DNA of 64,000 nt from Arthrobacter sp. DNA4 (GCF_024362385.1 NZ_CP101466.1:3968001-4032000), one strand, 5' to 3'; shown: positions 11,757 through 21,068, counted from the stretch's first letter. The notes: a model not told the origin generated them from the letters alone. Numbers and translations are program-made.

Positions 11757-11956
11757 ACGTGTTCTGTCCCCAGCTGCGCAGAACTGAAACACGGGGCCAT
11801 CAAAGAAGTCCCGTCCGGTGGTAAGCGGGCCCTACCCGGCCCGTGAGGCGCCGCGCGCAGAATTGATGGGATCTTGAGCCAAACCTTACGATCCCCATAC
11901 CTTGCGGGTCCACGCTGGAGAGATCAGACCAACCAGCTTGCGGGGAGCAGGAAGTC

Positions 11957-12433
11957 ATGGGAAGCAGAACAGCGTTGGACAGCGACGTCACAACCGTGGG
12001 CGGCGTGCTGACAGACCGGCAGCCGCTGGATTTCCACACGTTGGGCCTCGCCGGCTGCATCGACCGGCTCACGGCGCCCATGCGGCAGCGCGGGACCGTG
12101 GTCCACTGGGATACTCCGCACTGGGGCATCGAGATCCCGGCGGACTCCGCGTCCCTCCTGTACCAGTCCGCCCGCGAGGCACTCAGCAACGCCTTCAAGT
12201 ACTCCGCTGCGCACACGCTCACCATCCAGCTGGCAGCCGTTGACCACGGCATCCGCCTGGTGGTGGCCGACGACGGCACGGGCTTTGACAGCGACCTCGC
12301 CACCTGCGGGCGGCACCACGGCTATGGTTTGCGGCTCATGGCGGTCGCCGTGCAGGAAGCGGGTGGGGCCGTGGATATCAGTGCCACCCCGGGGATGGGC
12401 ACCAGCGTGACGGTGACGCTGCCGCTGGACTGA
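11957..12433 (+). CDS. orphan HATPase protein, like a NarL-type kinase without its phospho-acceptor domain
   Basis: A 158-residue protein that is almost only a GHKL ATPase domain. The N box SAREALSNAFKYS, G1 VADDGTGFD and G2 GYGLRLMAVAV are intact. Its start (LDFHTLGLAGCIDRL) matches the segment that normally follows the DHp helix pair of NarL-type kinases, but no H-box, sensor or membrane part precedes it. The ATG has a GCAGGAAGTC site. It may be the remnant of a kinase or a stand-alone ATP-binding partner. It is divergent from the ZIP gene and has no response regulator beside it. Confidence 0.75.
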   Translation: MGSRTALDSDVTTVGGVLTDRQPLDFHTLGLAGCIDRLTAPMRQRGTVVHWDTPHWGIEIPADSASLLYQSAREALSNAFKYSAAHTLTIQLAAVDHGIRLVVADDGTGFDSDLATCGRHHGYGLRLMAVAVQEAGGAVDISATPGMGTSVTVTLPLD

Positions 12434-12483
12434 CCCACATCCCCGGATCCCAGGCGCCGGACACGCCTGCCCAAAGACTCGGA

Positions 12484-12510
12484 TGCCCGCCGTTGCTGGG
12501 ACGGCGGGCA
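12484..12510. terminator. hairpin between converging genes
   Basis: TGCCCGCCGT and ACGGCGGGCA make a perfect 10-bp stem with a 7-nt loop between the orphan HATPase gene and the truncated FMN reductase. There is no T run, so termination is likely but not certain. Confidence 0.55.
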
Positions 12511-12550
12511 GCCGTATGCCTGACGGAAAGCTCCCTGGTGGAGAACGGAA

Positions 12551-13072
12551 CTAACGGGAAAGCTTGGCCGCATCCGGTTCCAGGTCGCCGATGTGGCCCG
12601 GTGCGTTGGCAGCCAGGACCCTCGCCACGAAGGCCGCATACTCGTCCATGTAGTGCCCCAGGAACTTGGCGGTGGACGCATCCTTGACCTCGCCGTCGTC
12701 CCCAAAAGCTTCTGCCTTGTAGGTGATGTACGCCTCCGGCGCGTTCAGCTGCGGGGCATCGAGGAAGCTCAGGATGCTGCGCATGGCGGACTGCATCACC
12801 GCCGTGCCGATGCTGCCCGGCGAGGCGCCGATGCTGCCGGTGGGCTTGCGGGCAAAAGAGATGGTTCCCCACGGGCGGGAGCCCCAGTCGATGGCGTTCT
12901 TCAGGGCGCCGGGGATGGAGCGGTTGTATTCGGGAGATACGAACAGGATCCCGTCGGCGGCCTCGGTGGCTTCCTTGAGGGCATGGCCCCCGGGCGGGAA
13001 GTCGGCGTCATAGTCGTAGCTGTACAGCGGGAGGTCCTTGATGGGAATCTGGGCGTCCAGCACACAAGCACG
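12551..13072 (-). pseudogene. 5'-truncated NADPH-dependent FMN reductase
   Basis: The reading frame matches flavodoxin-fold NADPH-dependent FMN reductases from about residue 40 to the end. IPIKDLPLYSYDYDADFPP, DGILFVSPEYNRSIPGALKN and GSIGTAVMQSAMRSILSFLD are family signatures. The missing first 40 residues would carry the FMN-phosphate loop GSxRxxS and the first beta strand. No frame upstream contains that part, and the open frame continues as unrelated sequence with no good start. A GTG near 13068 could start translation but would give a protein without the flavin site. A deletion that joined the gene to the upstream region of the neighbouring small gene is the simplest reading. Confidence 0.7.
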
Positions 13073-13178
13073 GCTGCGGCCAGAGGTGTGGATGCTCCTT
13101 GACAGGGCGGGTAGCGGGGCGCTGAATGAGGGGTACCGCAGAACACCGGCCCCGTCCCGGGACATGACAGGAGCAGCC

Positions 13179-13331
13179 ATGACTGAGAATGCAGCAATGG
13201 GCGACGACAACCGGGTCCACAACCAGGCACCTGCCGAAGGCGACCCGGACGCAGACCCGCAGGACCTGCGCATGCATTCGCAGGACCCTGCCGAAGGAGC
13301 GGACGACGCCGGCGACGCCGCCGATAAGTAG
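13179..13331 (+). CDS. small hydrophilic hypothetical protein
   Basis: A 50-residue acidic, probably disordered protein with Asp, Ala and Pro repeats (AEGDPDADPQD, QDPAEGADDAGD). It has a clear ribosome site, ACAGGAG, five bases before the ATG, and TTGACA at 13098 could be its -35 box. It lies head-to-head with the truncated FMN reductase, so a rearrangement may have brought its promoter there. No function is recognised. Confidence 0.5.
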   Translation: MTENAAMGDDNRVHNQAPAEGDPDADPQDLRMHSQDPAEGADDAGDAADK

Positions 13332-13448
13332 CCCCTTCGCCGGCGGTACGTCCCACGCCACACCTTCCACCTCACCCGGCAGGCTGTCCTGCCCCGCAGC
13401 AGGCCCTTGCCCGGAGGGCACTGGTCTACTACGTTGTAACTATAGTGA

Positions 13449-13460
13449 GAAAGCGCTTTC
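13449..13460. promoter_or_regulatory. LacI-type operator before the PL26-like gene
   Basis: GAAAGCGCTTTC is a perfect 12-bp palindrome with the central CG typical of LacI-family operators. It lies just downstream of a -10-like TATAGT (13441-13446) and 49 bp before the exolyase start, where a bound repressor would block transcription. A near copy precedes the other rhamnogalacturonan lyase at 20396. No LacI gene is in the window. Confidence 0.65.
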
Positions 13461-13508
13461 CCGTGGATGCGGGAGTCCTGCGCGCGGCAACCAGCGGAAT
13501 TGGATGAC

Positions 13509-16148
13509 ATGGCGGACAGCACCCTCATCAGGTGGATCGACGGACAAGCTCCTGCGGAAATCAGCGGCGGAAGCACGTGGGGCATGCCGTTCCCACGCGG
13601 CACAGTGCCTGGGGTGGAGGCCCTGGCAGTTGCGGACGCCACCGGCGCCCGCGTCCCCAGCCAGGCGTGGCCACTGGCCACCTGGCCGGACGGATCCCTG
13701 AAGTGGGCCGGCGTCGCGCTCCCGGCGACCTGCTCGCCGTCGGACACCTACCACGTGACGGCCGACACCGGCACAGCCGCCCGGGCCGGCCGGCCGTCGT
13801 CGGGCATCGCCTCAGTCGTGGTCACCGAAAGCGCGGACGCCATCACCGTGGATACCGGCGTCCTGCAGATGGTCATCAACTGCGGCGGTTCAACCCTGTT
13901 CAGCAGCCTTTCCCGGGACGGCAGGACCGTTGCCCGGGACGCCCGGCTGGTCAGCCTGCTGCAGGATGGCATCCCCGAAGGGTCAGGGACGGCCAGGCGG
14001 GAGGCCTTTACCGGCGAGGTCACGGCCGTCGCCCTCGAACAAAACGGCCCGGTCCGGGCGGTGGTGCGGCTGGAAGGCCGGCACCGCCAGGATGGTCCCG
14101 GCAACGGGCGCTCCTGGCTGCCCTTTGTGGTGCGCTTCTACTTCCACGCCAACGCCCGCAGCGTGCGGATGGTGCACTCCTTCATCTGGGACGGCGACCC
14201 GGAGCGGGACTTCCTGGCCGGACTCGGCGTACGGTTCACCGTGCCACTGGAGGCCGAACTGCACAACCGGCACATCCGCATTGCAGGAGCCGACGGCGGT
14301 TTCCTCGCCGAGGCAGTCCGCGGCCTGACCGGGCTCCGCCGGGACCCGGGCGCGGAGGTGCGGGAGGCGCAGATCGCCGGACGCGCCACTCCCCCGGAAC
14401 AGACCTGGAACCCGGAGGTCTCCGGCCGGCTGCACCTGATCCCCACATGGGGCGACTACATGCTCAGCCAGCTCAACGCGGACGGTTTCGAAGTGCGCAA
14501 GCGCACGGCTGCCGGTCGCGGCTGGGTGGGCATCTCCGGCGGAACCCGTGCCGCCGGTTTCTGTTCCCTGAGCGACAGCCGTGGCGGCCTGGGAGTCGGC
14601 ATCAAGGACTTCTGGCAATCCCATCCGGGGCAGCTGGACATCCGCGGCGCGGCGGGCAGCGAAGCCGCCCTGACGGCCTGGCTGTACTCCCCCGAAGCGC
14701 AGCCCATGGATCTGCGGTTCTACCACGACGGCCTGGGCCAGGACACGTTCGAGGAACAGCTCGAAGGCTTGGAAATCACGTACGAGGACTACGAACCGGG
14801 GTTCGGCAACCCCACGGGCATTGCCCGCACCCACGAACTGACCCTGTTCGCCTACGAGGCCACCCCGCCAACCGAAAGCCTGGCCGCCGACGCCGCCGCT
14901 GCCTCCACGCCCGCCCTGCTCCAGGCCACTCCGGAGTACCTGCATTCCGCGGGCGTGTTCGGCGACTGGGCCCCGGTGGACCGGAGCACGCCGGAACGGG
15001 CACGGCTGGAAGACCGGCTGGACTTCCTCTTCGATTTCTATGCTTACCAGGTGGAGCAGCGGCGCTGGTACGGCTTCTGGAACTACGGCGACGTCATGCA
15101 CACGTACGATTTCGACCGGCATGTGTGGCGCTATGACGTTGGCGGCTACGCGTGGGACAACTCGGAGCTCTCCCCGGACCTCTGGCTCTGGTACTCCTAC
15201 CTGCGCTCCGGCAGGGCGGACATCTTCCGGTTCGCCGAGGCCATGACCCGGCATACCGGCGACGTGGACGTCTACCACCTGGGGCCATGGAAGGGCCTGG
15301 GATCGCGGCACAACGTCCAGCACTGGGGCTGCAGCGCCAAACAGCTGCGGATCAGCACCCCCGCCTACCGCCGCTTCTACTACTACCTGACGGCGGACGA
15401 GCGCACCGGCGACCTCCTGGCCGAACTGGTGGACAACGACCAAAACTTCCTGGGCCTGGACCCCGTCCGCAAAGTCCGCCCGGACGCCGCCACCTACCGG
15501 CCCAACCGGGGCGCCCTGGGCGTGGGTCTCGGGACAGACTGGGGCTCGCTCGCGGCAACCTGGCTCACCGACTGGGAAAGGACGGGCAACCCGCGCTCCC
15601 GCGACCGGCTGCTGGGCACCATGGCTGACATCGGCGCGCTCAAGTACGGCTTCCTCACCGGCGAGGCGCTGTATGACCTGGACAAGGGACGGTTCGACAC
15701 CGGCCGGGAGCAGATCTCTGTGTCGCACCTCAGCGCGGTGTTCGGGCTGGTGGAGATCTGCAGTGAGCTGGTGGACCTGGCACCGGACCCGCAGTTCGAG
15801 CGGGCCTGGCTGCAGTACTGCCGGCTGTTCCTGGCCACGAAGGAGGAACAGGTGGAGGCGGTAGGACAGGCGCTGGAGGGCATCCACCTGACCCAGGCGC
15901 ACAGCCGCCTGACGGCCTACGCGGCGGCAAGGTTGCAGGATCGTGACCTGGCAGCCCGGGCCTGGGAGAGTTTTGCCGAGGGCGGGGAACACCTGAACCA
16001 TGGATCAGCGTTCTCGCTGCGGCGGATCGCGCCCCCGTTCGTGCTGCAGCCGGTGGATGAGGCGCCCACCGTCTCCACCAATGACACCGCGCAGTTTGGG
16101 CTTGCCGTCATCCAGAACCTTGCGTTGGTGGGCCAGTACCTGGACTGA
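13509..16148 (+). CDS. exo-rhamnogalacturonan lyase family protein (PL26-like)
   Basis: An 879-residue protein resembling the PcRGLX/YetA group (polysaccharide lyase family 26), which removes disaccharides from the ends of rhamnogalacturonan I, the branched pectin backbone. Family-like stretches include SLKWAGVALPA near the start, WYGFWNYGDVMHTYD, YAWDNSE, HNVQHWGCSAKQLRIS and LTAYAAARL. No signal peptide is seen at the chosen start, so it may act inside the cell on imported oligomers. The start at 13509 is preferred over 13467 because a promoter-like box and operator end at 13460. It shares its operator type with the PL11 lyase 4.3 kb away. Confidence 0.8.
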   Translation: MADSTLIRWIDGQAPAEISGGSTWGMPFPRGTVPGVEALAVADATGARVPSQAWPLATWPDGSLKWAGVALPATCSPSDTYHVTADTGTAARAGRPSSGIASVVVTESADAITVDTGVLQMVINCGGSTLFSSLSRDGRTVARDARLVSLLQDGIPEGSGTARREAFTGEVTAVALEQNGPVRAVVRLEGRHRQDGPGNGRSWLPFVVRFYFHANARSVRMVHSFIWDGDPERDFLAGLGVRFTVPLEAELHNRHIRIAGADGGFLAEAVRGLTGLRRDPGAEVREAQIAGRATPPEQTWNPEVSGRLHLIPTWGDYMLSQLNADGFEVRKRTAAGRGWVGISGGTRAAGFCSLSDSRGGLGVGIKDFWQSHPGQLDIRGAAGSEAALTAWLYSPEAQPMDLRFYHDGLGQDTFEEQLEGLEITYEDYEPGFGNPTGIARTHELTLFAYEATPPTESLAADAAAASTPALLQATPEYLHSAGVFGDWAPVDRSTPERARLEDRLDFLFDFYAYQVEQRRWYGFWNYGDVMHTYDFDRHVWRYDVGGYAWDNSELSPDLWLWYSYLRSGRADIFRFAEAMTRHTGDVDVYHLGPWKGLGSRHNVQHWGCSAKQLRISTPAYRRFYYYLTADERTGDLLAELVDNDQNFLGLDPVRKVRPDAATYRPNRGALGVGLGTDWGSLAATWLTDWERTGNPRSRDRLLGTMADIGALKYGFLTGEALYDLDKGRFDTGREQISVSHLSAVFGLVEICSELVDLAPDPQFERAWLQYCRLFLATKEEQVEAVGQALEGIHLTQAHSRLTAYAAARLQDRDLAARAWESFAEGGEHLNHGSAFSLRRIAPPFVLQPVDEAPTVSTNDTAQFGLAVIQNLALVGQYLD

Positions 16149-16174
16149 CGCAACCTGCCCGGCCAAAACCGCGG

Positions 16175-16200
16175 CGGCGGCACCCGGCCCGGTGCCGCCG
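16175..16200 (+). terminator. hairpin after the PL26-like gene
   Basis: CGGCGGCACC-CGGCCC-GGTGCCGCCG gives a perfect 10-bp stem 27 bp after the stop codon. No T run follows. Confidence 0.5.
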
Positions 16201-16375
16201 TCGTCCGCTTATCCCTTCCAGGCAACGCTTAGGTAACGCCCGGAATTGCACCATTGCGGGAGGCAGGAGAAGTTACGCAGTCGACGCCTGCCATCTGTTT
16301 ACACCCCCTTTAAGGCGGTCATAGGGTGCTCACCTAAACAAGGTTGAAAGCAGCCTTGGGAAGGGAAAGAGCACC

Positions 16376-17104
16376 ATGAAAAGCAAGATTGCGGTCATGG
16401 CCCTGGCTGCCCTGAGCTTGATTCTGGCCTTAGTCGCCGGAGCCCCTGCATCAGCCCATGCCGCCGACAAGCCACTGATCGGCCTGACCTTTGACGACGG
16501 GCCATCCGCCGAGCGCACCGCTTTTGTCCTCGACGTCCTCAAGGAAAAGAACGTCAAGGCAACGTTCTTCATCCAGGGCTCCCACGCCCAGCAGTACCCG
16601 GACCTTGTCCGCCGGATCAAAGCCGAGGGGCACGTTATCGGCAACCACTCCTGGGACCACGCCAACTTCCCCGACCTCACCCAGGCGAACCAGAAGCAGG
16701 AAGTTGACCGCACCAACGCCACCCTCAAGGCCATCACCGGCACCACACCCGTGCTGATGCGCTTCCCGTTCGGCAACAGCACCCCCTACGCGCTCAAATA
16801 CATCAGGAGCATCGGCATGAGCGGCGGCATCCAGTGGCACTGGGCGGTCGGCGAGCCCGGCGACTACGAGTGCCCCGGTGCAGCTGGAGTCGAGAAGTAC
16901 GTGCTGGATGAGGTCACCCCGGGTGCAATCATCCTGCTCCACGACGGCAACGACGTCCTGTCCTGCCCCGCCTCCCAATGGGACTACCTGTCCAAGACCA
17001 TCGACGCCATCCGGGCCAAGGGCTACGACTTCGGCGTGGTGGCTCCTTCCACCAAACCAAGCGCACTCAACGAGGGCTCCTACGGCGTCGTGGTGGCGCC
17101 CTGA
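16376..17104 (+). CDS. secreted polysaccharide deacetylase (NodB domain)
   Basis: A 242-residue carbohydrate esterase family 4 protein with a signal peptide (MKSKIAVMAL to SAHA, residues 1-28), so it acts outside the membrane on an acetylated polysaccharide such as peptidoglycan, chitin oligomers or acetylated xylan. The NodB motifs are complete: TFDDGP at 38-43 (catalytic and metal Asp), HSWDH with metal ligands H91 and H95, RFPFGNS, and ILLHDG near the end. An AAAGAGCACC site precedes the ATG. It sits between the two pectin lyase genes, but acetyl removal from pectin is usually done by other families. Confidence 0.9.
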   Translation: MKSKIAVMALAALSLILALVAGAPASAHAADKPLIGLTFDDGPSAERTAFVLDVLKEKNVKATFFIQGSHAQQYPDLVRRIKAEGHVIGNHSWDHANFPDLTQANQKQEVDRTNATLKAITGTTPVLMRFPFGNSTPYALKYIRSIGMSGGIQWHWAVGEPGDYECPGAAGVEKYVLDEVTPGAIILLHDGNDVLSCPASQWDYLSKTIDAIRAKGYDFGVVAPSTKPSALNEGSYGVVVAP

Positions 17105-17242
17105 GTAAGCCCGCCTTTCGGAGGTTTCGCGTTTTTGTCGCCCACCGCTCTGGAATCCGAAGCAGTCAGTAGGTATGTTGGTAAGCATGCTGATGATTTT
17201 TCCCTGGTCGTCAGTCCCCGGTAACAAAGCGAAGGAGACGTT

Positions 17243-18202
17243 ATGAGCACGAAGGTGGAAAAACGCATTCTGGTGAACGTACCGGTGAGCACCGCTTACA
17301 ACCAGTGGACCCAGTTCGAGGAGTTCCCGCACTTCATGGGCGGCGTCAAGAGCGTCACGCAGCTCAGTGACGACCGACTGGAATGGGTGGCCGAGATCGG
17401 CGGCGTCCGCAGGCAATGGGAAGCCAAAATCCTGGAGCAGGTCCCGGACCGGCGCGTTGCCTGGGCCGCCACCGAAGGTGCCACGAACGCCGGCGCCGTG
17501 GACTTCGAGGACGTCGGAGGCGGCCAGACCTCCCTCCGGCTGACCCTCGAATATGAACCCGAAGGCCTGGTCGAGAAGGTGGGCGACAAACTGAACGTCG
17601 TTGACCGGCAGGCGGAATCGGACCTGCAGAAGTTCAAGGAATTCATCGAGGATGAAGGCTACGCCAGCGGCGCCTGGCGCGGATCGGTGAACGCCGGCTC
17701 CGCGGTTGGCACCCCCGGCGTTGAACATGCGGGCGCGTCCCGTGGCGATTCCGGCAAAGCCGGCGTTTCCGGCAAGGTTGCCGCCGGCGTCGGCATTGCA
17801 GCGGCTGCCGGCGCAGCAGCGGCGATGGCAGCCAGCGGCAACAAGGACAAGACGGAGACCCGCGATGTGACGGTCACCGAGACCACTCCTGTGGTTCCGG
17901 CAGAACCGGTTGTTCCCGCGGAGCCCCTGACCACCGGCTCCACCACAGGCTCGGCGGACGCAGGCGTCGGGGTTCCGGCAGCCGGCACGACGGCGGCGGC
18001 GGGCTCCACCGGTTCAGTCGCCGACCTGGGCGATGACAGGATCGGGCACGCCTTCGACCAGACCAACGGCCTGGTGGACACCACCGGGGAGTCCGACGAG
18101 ACGCTCGAAGGCGAGAACCTCAGCGCCGGCGAACGGCGCGGGGACGACCGCGGCACCGAGGGCGGCCTTCCGCCGGTGGGTGGCAACCTCGGCGGCCACT
18201 GA
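17243..18202 (+). CDS. SRPBCC (polyketide cyclase-type) protein with low-complexity tail
   Basis: A 319-residue protein. Residues 1-140 form a START/SRPBCC domain (KRILVNVPVSTAYNQWTQFE at the start, then PHFMGGVKSV and EWEAKILEQ-like strands), similar to the ligand-binding or coenzyme Q-binding domains common in actinobacteria. Residues 150-319 are low-complexity, rich in Ala, Gly, Thr, Val and Pro, with a hydrophobic Ala stretch (VAAGVGIAAAAGAAAAMAA) that could touch the membrane and repeated PVVPAEP units. An AAGGAGACGTT site precedes the ATG. The ligand is unknown. Confidence 0.8.
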   Translation: MSTKVEKRILVNVPVSTAYNQWTQFEEFPHFMGGVKSVTQLSDDRLEWVAEIGGVRRQWEAKILEQVPDRRVAWAATEGATNAGAVDFEDVGGGQTSLRLTLEYEPEGLVEKVGDKLNVVDRQAESDLQKFKEFIEDEGYASGAWRGSVNAGSAVGTPGVEHAGASRGDSGKAGVSGKVAAGVGIAAAAGAAAAMAASGNKDKTETRDVTVTETTPVVPAEPVVPAEPLTTGSTTGSADAGVGVPAAGTTAAAGSTGSVADLGDDRIGHAFDQTNGLVDTTGESDETLEGENLSAGERRGDDRGTEGGLPPVGGNLGGH

Positions 18203-18222
18203 CCCGCACTGACCCACAAGCA

Positions 18223-18257
18223 AGCGCCGCCCGCCTTCCCCCAAGGCGGGCGGCGCT
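18223..18257. terminator. strong bidirectional hairpin
   Basis: AGCGCCGCCCGCCTT and its exact complement form a perfect 15-bp stem with a CCCCC loop, placed between the converging SRPBCC and lyase genes. Confidence 0.75.
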
Positions 18258-18271
18258 GCGTCTCCGGTAGC

Positions 18272-20343
18272 CTACTTGGCCGTTCCGGCGTAGTAGACGG
18301 CCGGCATGGCCGGTGCCTGCATACCCTCGCCGATGAAGAAGCTGGGGTGCGGCGGCTGGTTGTAGCCCACCGCTTCACGGGCCACGCCGGTCCGGTACAT
18401 CGGGTCGTGCATCAGGGTGCGCAGACGGACCTCCGTGGGTGAGGTGGTGGTGTAGATCCGCAGCTCAGTGCTGTCGGCGGAGGGGAACACGAGTTCCTCG
18501 CGCCAGTCGCCCAGCAGGTCCGCCTGCAGGGACGGGTTGCCCTTGGTGTGGTTGTTGGTCCGCGCGCCGGAAGCGGTCAGGAGCCGGTCGCTGGTTTCGG
18601 TTCCCCAGTTCCACTTGGAGATGGTGGGCACTCCCATACCGGCCACGGCGTCGAAGTCATGGTCCACGATCTCCCGCAGCAGGTCGCCGTCCCACCAAGC
18701 CATGAAGTTGGCTGCAGGGATCTTGTCCGAGATCCGCTCACCCTTGGCGGACATCAGGAACCCCACCGGGGAGTTCCACGCGGCATCGCCGCCTACAGCC
18801 CAGCTTTCAGAGCCCGGAAAACGGGGGTCAATGTCGCCCGTGGCGCCGCGGCCTGTGTCCTTGACGGCGGGGATGCTCCACAGCACTTCGCCGGTGGCGG
18901 CATCGCGGAACGTGGCGCCGCGGTTGCCGCTCTGGCTCATGCTTTCGTGCACTGCGAAGGTCTCGAGCCCCGGCTGGGAGGGATCAAGATCGCCCGTGTG
19001 GATGGCGTCGCCGTGGCCCAGCCCGGTGTTGTACAGCGGAGTGCCGTCGTCGTCGATCGTCATGGAGCCAAAAACAAACTCGTCCTTGCCGTCCTGGTCC
19101 ACATCCGCCACGGAGAGGTTGTGGTTGCCCTGGCCCTTGTACTCGGCTCCAGCCACATCGGAATCGAACTTCCAGCGCTTCACCAGCTTGCCGTGCACAA
19201 GATCGTAGGTGACCAGCACAGTGCGGGTGTAGTAGCCGCGGCTGAACATCATCGACGGGTGTTCACCGTCCAGATACGCCACTCCGGCGAGGAACCTGTC
19301 TACGCGGTTGCCGTAATTGTCGCCCCACGCGGATACAGCGCCGCGCGGCGGATCGTAGGGAACGGTGTCCATGATGGTGCCGCTGGCGCCGTTGAACACC
19401 GTGAGGAATTCCGGCCCGGACAGGACATAGCCGGCACTGGTTCTGTAATCCGCCGCAGCATCACCAATGACGGTTCCCGCCGCATCGGTGGTTCCGTCCG
19501 CGGTCTTGAACGCCACCTCGGCCTTGCCGTCACCGTCAAAGTCATAGGCCAGCATCTGCGTATAGTGGGCGCCCGCCCGGATGTTGCGGCCCAGGTCGAT
19601 GCGCCACAGCCTGGTGCCGTCCATCCTGTAGGCGTCCACGTAGACGTTCCCGGTGTAGCCGGACTTGGAGTTGTCCTGTGAATTGGACGGGTTCCACAGC
19701 TGGATGATCTCGTACGCGCCGTCACCGTCAAGGTCGGCAACGCTGGAATCGTTGGCGCTGTAGGTGTACGGCTTTCCATCCTTGCTGACGCCGTCCGCGG
19801 GCTTGTCCAGCTTGATGGGAGGTAATTCTGTGCCAGCGGACTGAACCCGGCGCTGAGCCTGTCCTGTCCGTTGCCGTTGCCCACGGTCTTGATCACGTAC
19901 CTGGAGTCCGCCGTTCCCGCCGGGTCAAGGTATGTGGTGGTGTCCCGGATGGGCTCGGGGGTAATGAGGACGCCGTCGCGGATGACCTGGAAGCCAACGC
20001 TGTCCTGGTCCAGGCCCAGCATCCGCCAGCCCAAGCTGACGCCCTGGTCCGTCAGGACGGCAACCGGGGCGCGGTCCAGGTTTTCCACCTGGCGCGCGAG
20101 GCCTGAGTGTGCGCGGGGCGCCGGAGCGGCAGGGCCTCCCGGGCCCGGGTCAGCGGCAGCAAACGGGACGCCGGCCAAGGCCATCACTGCCGCAGCGAGC
20201 GTGGCCGCCGCGGCAGCGGGCACAGGCTTCCGCGCCCTGCCCGCCGGGGATTTCGGGGAACACATTGAGGGGTTTGCCAAAAGAACATCTCCTTTGATGC
20301 GGCGGCAGGTGAGGCTGCCACAGACGCATTTGGAACGTTTCAT
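18272..20343 (-). pseudogene. rhamnogalacturonan lyase (PL11 type), interrupted by a one-base frameshift
   Basis: A secreted lyase of about 690 residues when repaired. It cuts the rhamnogalacturonan I backbone. The N-terminal part has a signal peptide ending AAADPG and reads to SAGFSPLAQNYLP. The rest continues in the next frame from PIKLDKPADGVSKDG through NDSSVADLDGDGAYEI and the PL11-typical calcium-binding DxDGDG repeats (YDFDGDGKAEVAFKTADG, VDQDGKDEFVFGS). The break lies at 19817-19822, where one C seems to be missing from CTCCC on the coding strand. The ATG follows TAGGAG at 9-nt spacing. The rest of the frame is undamaged, so the shift is recent or a sequencing error. Confidence 0.82.
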
Positions 20344-20395
20344 TCAAAGCAACTCCTATCCCCGGGAGTGATTGCGGGGAGGAGAGGACGACGAG

Positions 20396-20407
20396 GAAAA
20401 CGCTTTC
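20396..20407. promoter_or_regulatory. LacI-type operator before the PL11-type lyase
   Basis: GAAAACGCTTTC differs by one base from the perfect palindrome before the PL26-like gene. It lies 53 bp upstream of the lyase start, within the 208-bp gap to the AsnC gene, and suggests joint control of both rhamnogalacturonan genes. Confidence 0.6.
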
Positions 20408-20551
20408 TGCCCTTTAGGTTTATCAGCGCTTTACAAGAACGGTCAAGGTCTTGACCGGTAGTAATTGGGAGAAAATGTTCTCCTGCGTTCGCCTGTCCGC
20501 CACCACCTCTTGCCCTCCCTGGCAGCGGGCGGGCCTCGCAAGGGCTGCTCG

Positions 20552-21022
20552 CTATTTGTGTGCGGCCGCCTGCAGCAGGGGCACTGTGCGGGTGGGCATC
20601 ACTTCCACCAGGGACATGGCGGTGCTGGTGCGGACGACGCCGTCAATCGCCAGCATCGCGTTGGTAATCCGGTGCAGGTCGGCCGGGTCCCTCGCGGCCA
20701 CCTTGGCCAGCAGGTCGGCATCGCCGGTCGTGGCATGCATTTCAATGATCTCCGGGATGGTCTGCAGCGCTGCCACGGCAATGTCGCTGGAGGACTGGCT
20801 GATGGAAATCGAGATGAAGGCGATCAGCGGCAGGCCAAGCGCCCCGGTCCGCACCCGCTGGCTGAAGGGTGCCAGACTGCCGTCATTGGCGAGGCGGCGG
20901 AGCCGGGCATGCACCGTATTGCGGGCCACGCCCAGCGTCCGGGAGAGGGACAGGACAGTAGCCTGCGGGTCACGGTCAAGTGTGAGGAGGATCTCTGCGT
21001 CAAGGGCGTCAATAAGATGCAT
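20552..21022 (-). CDS. Lrp/AsnC family transcriptional regulator
   Basis: A 156-residue regulator with an N-terminal AsnC helix-turn-helix (LIDALDAEILLTLDRDP, SLSRTLGVARNTVHARLRRL) and a C-terminal ligand-binding RAM domain (FISISISQSSSDIAVAAL, ATTGDADLLAKVAARDPADL, RTSTAMSLVEVMPTRTVPLL). It is divergent from the aminotransferase-YitT pair and likely controls it. The start is taken at MHLIDALD; a second ATG lies three codons upstream. Neither has a clear ribosome site, so leaderless translation is possible. Confidence 0.9.
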   Translation of the reverse strand: MHLIDALDAEILLTLDRDPQATVLSLSRTLGVARNTVHARLRRLANDGSLAPFSQRVRTGALGLPLIAFISISISQSSSDIAVAALQTIPEIIEMHATTGDADLLAKVAARDPADLHRITNAMLAIDGVVRTSTAMSLVEVMPTRTVPLLQAAAHK

Positions 21023-21046
21023 AGTGAGCATTTTGCCACTGCTGGA

Positions 21047-21068
21047 GACAACATCTGCTGGATGTGTC
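21047..21068. promoter_or_regulatory. imperfect inverted repeat between divergent genes
   Basis: GACAACAT and ATGTGTC face each other across a 7-nt spacer in the 92-bp gap between the AsnC regulator and the aminotransferase. It is a candidate AsnC-type binding site, judged by position and symmetry only. Confidence 0.35.

Noticed and set aside
13073..13747. N-terminal extension of the FMN reductase frame up to 13747
   Set aside because: The extra sequence is low-complexity, unlike the family, and overlaps the promoter and start of the PL26-like gene.
13983..16001. Long open frame of 672 codons opposite the PL26-like gene
   Set aside because: No domain, no ribosome site and strong Arg/Gly/Val composition; the plus-strand gene explains the sequence.
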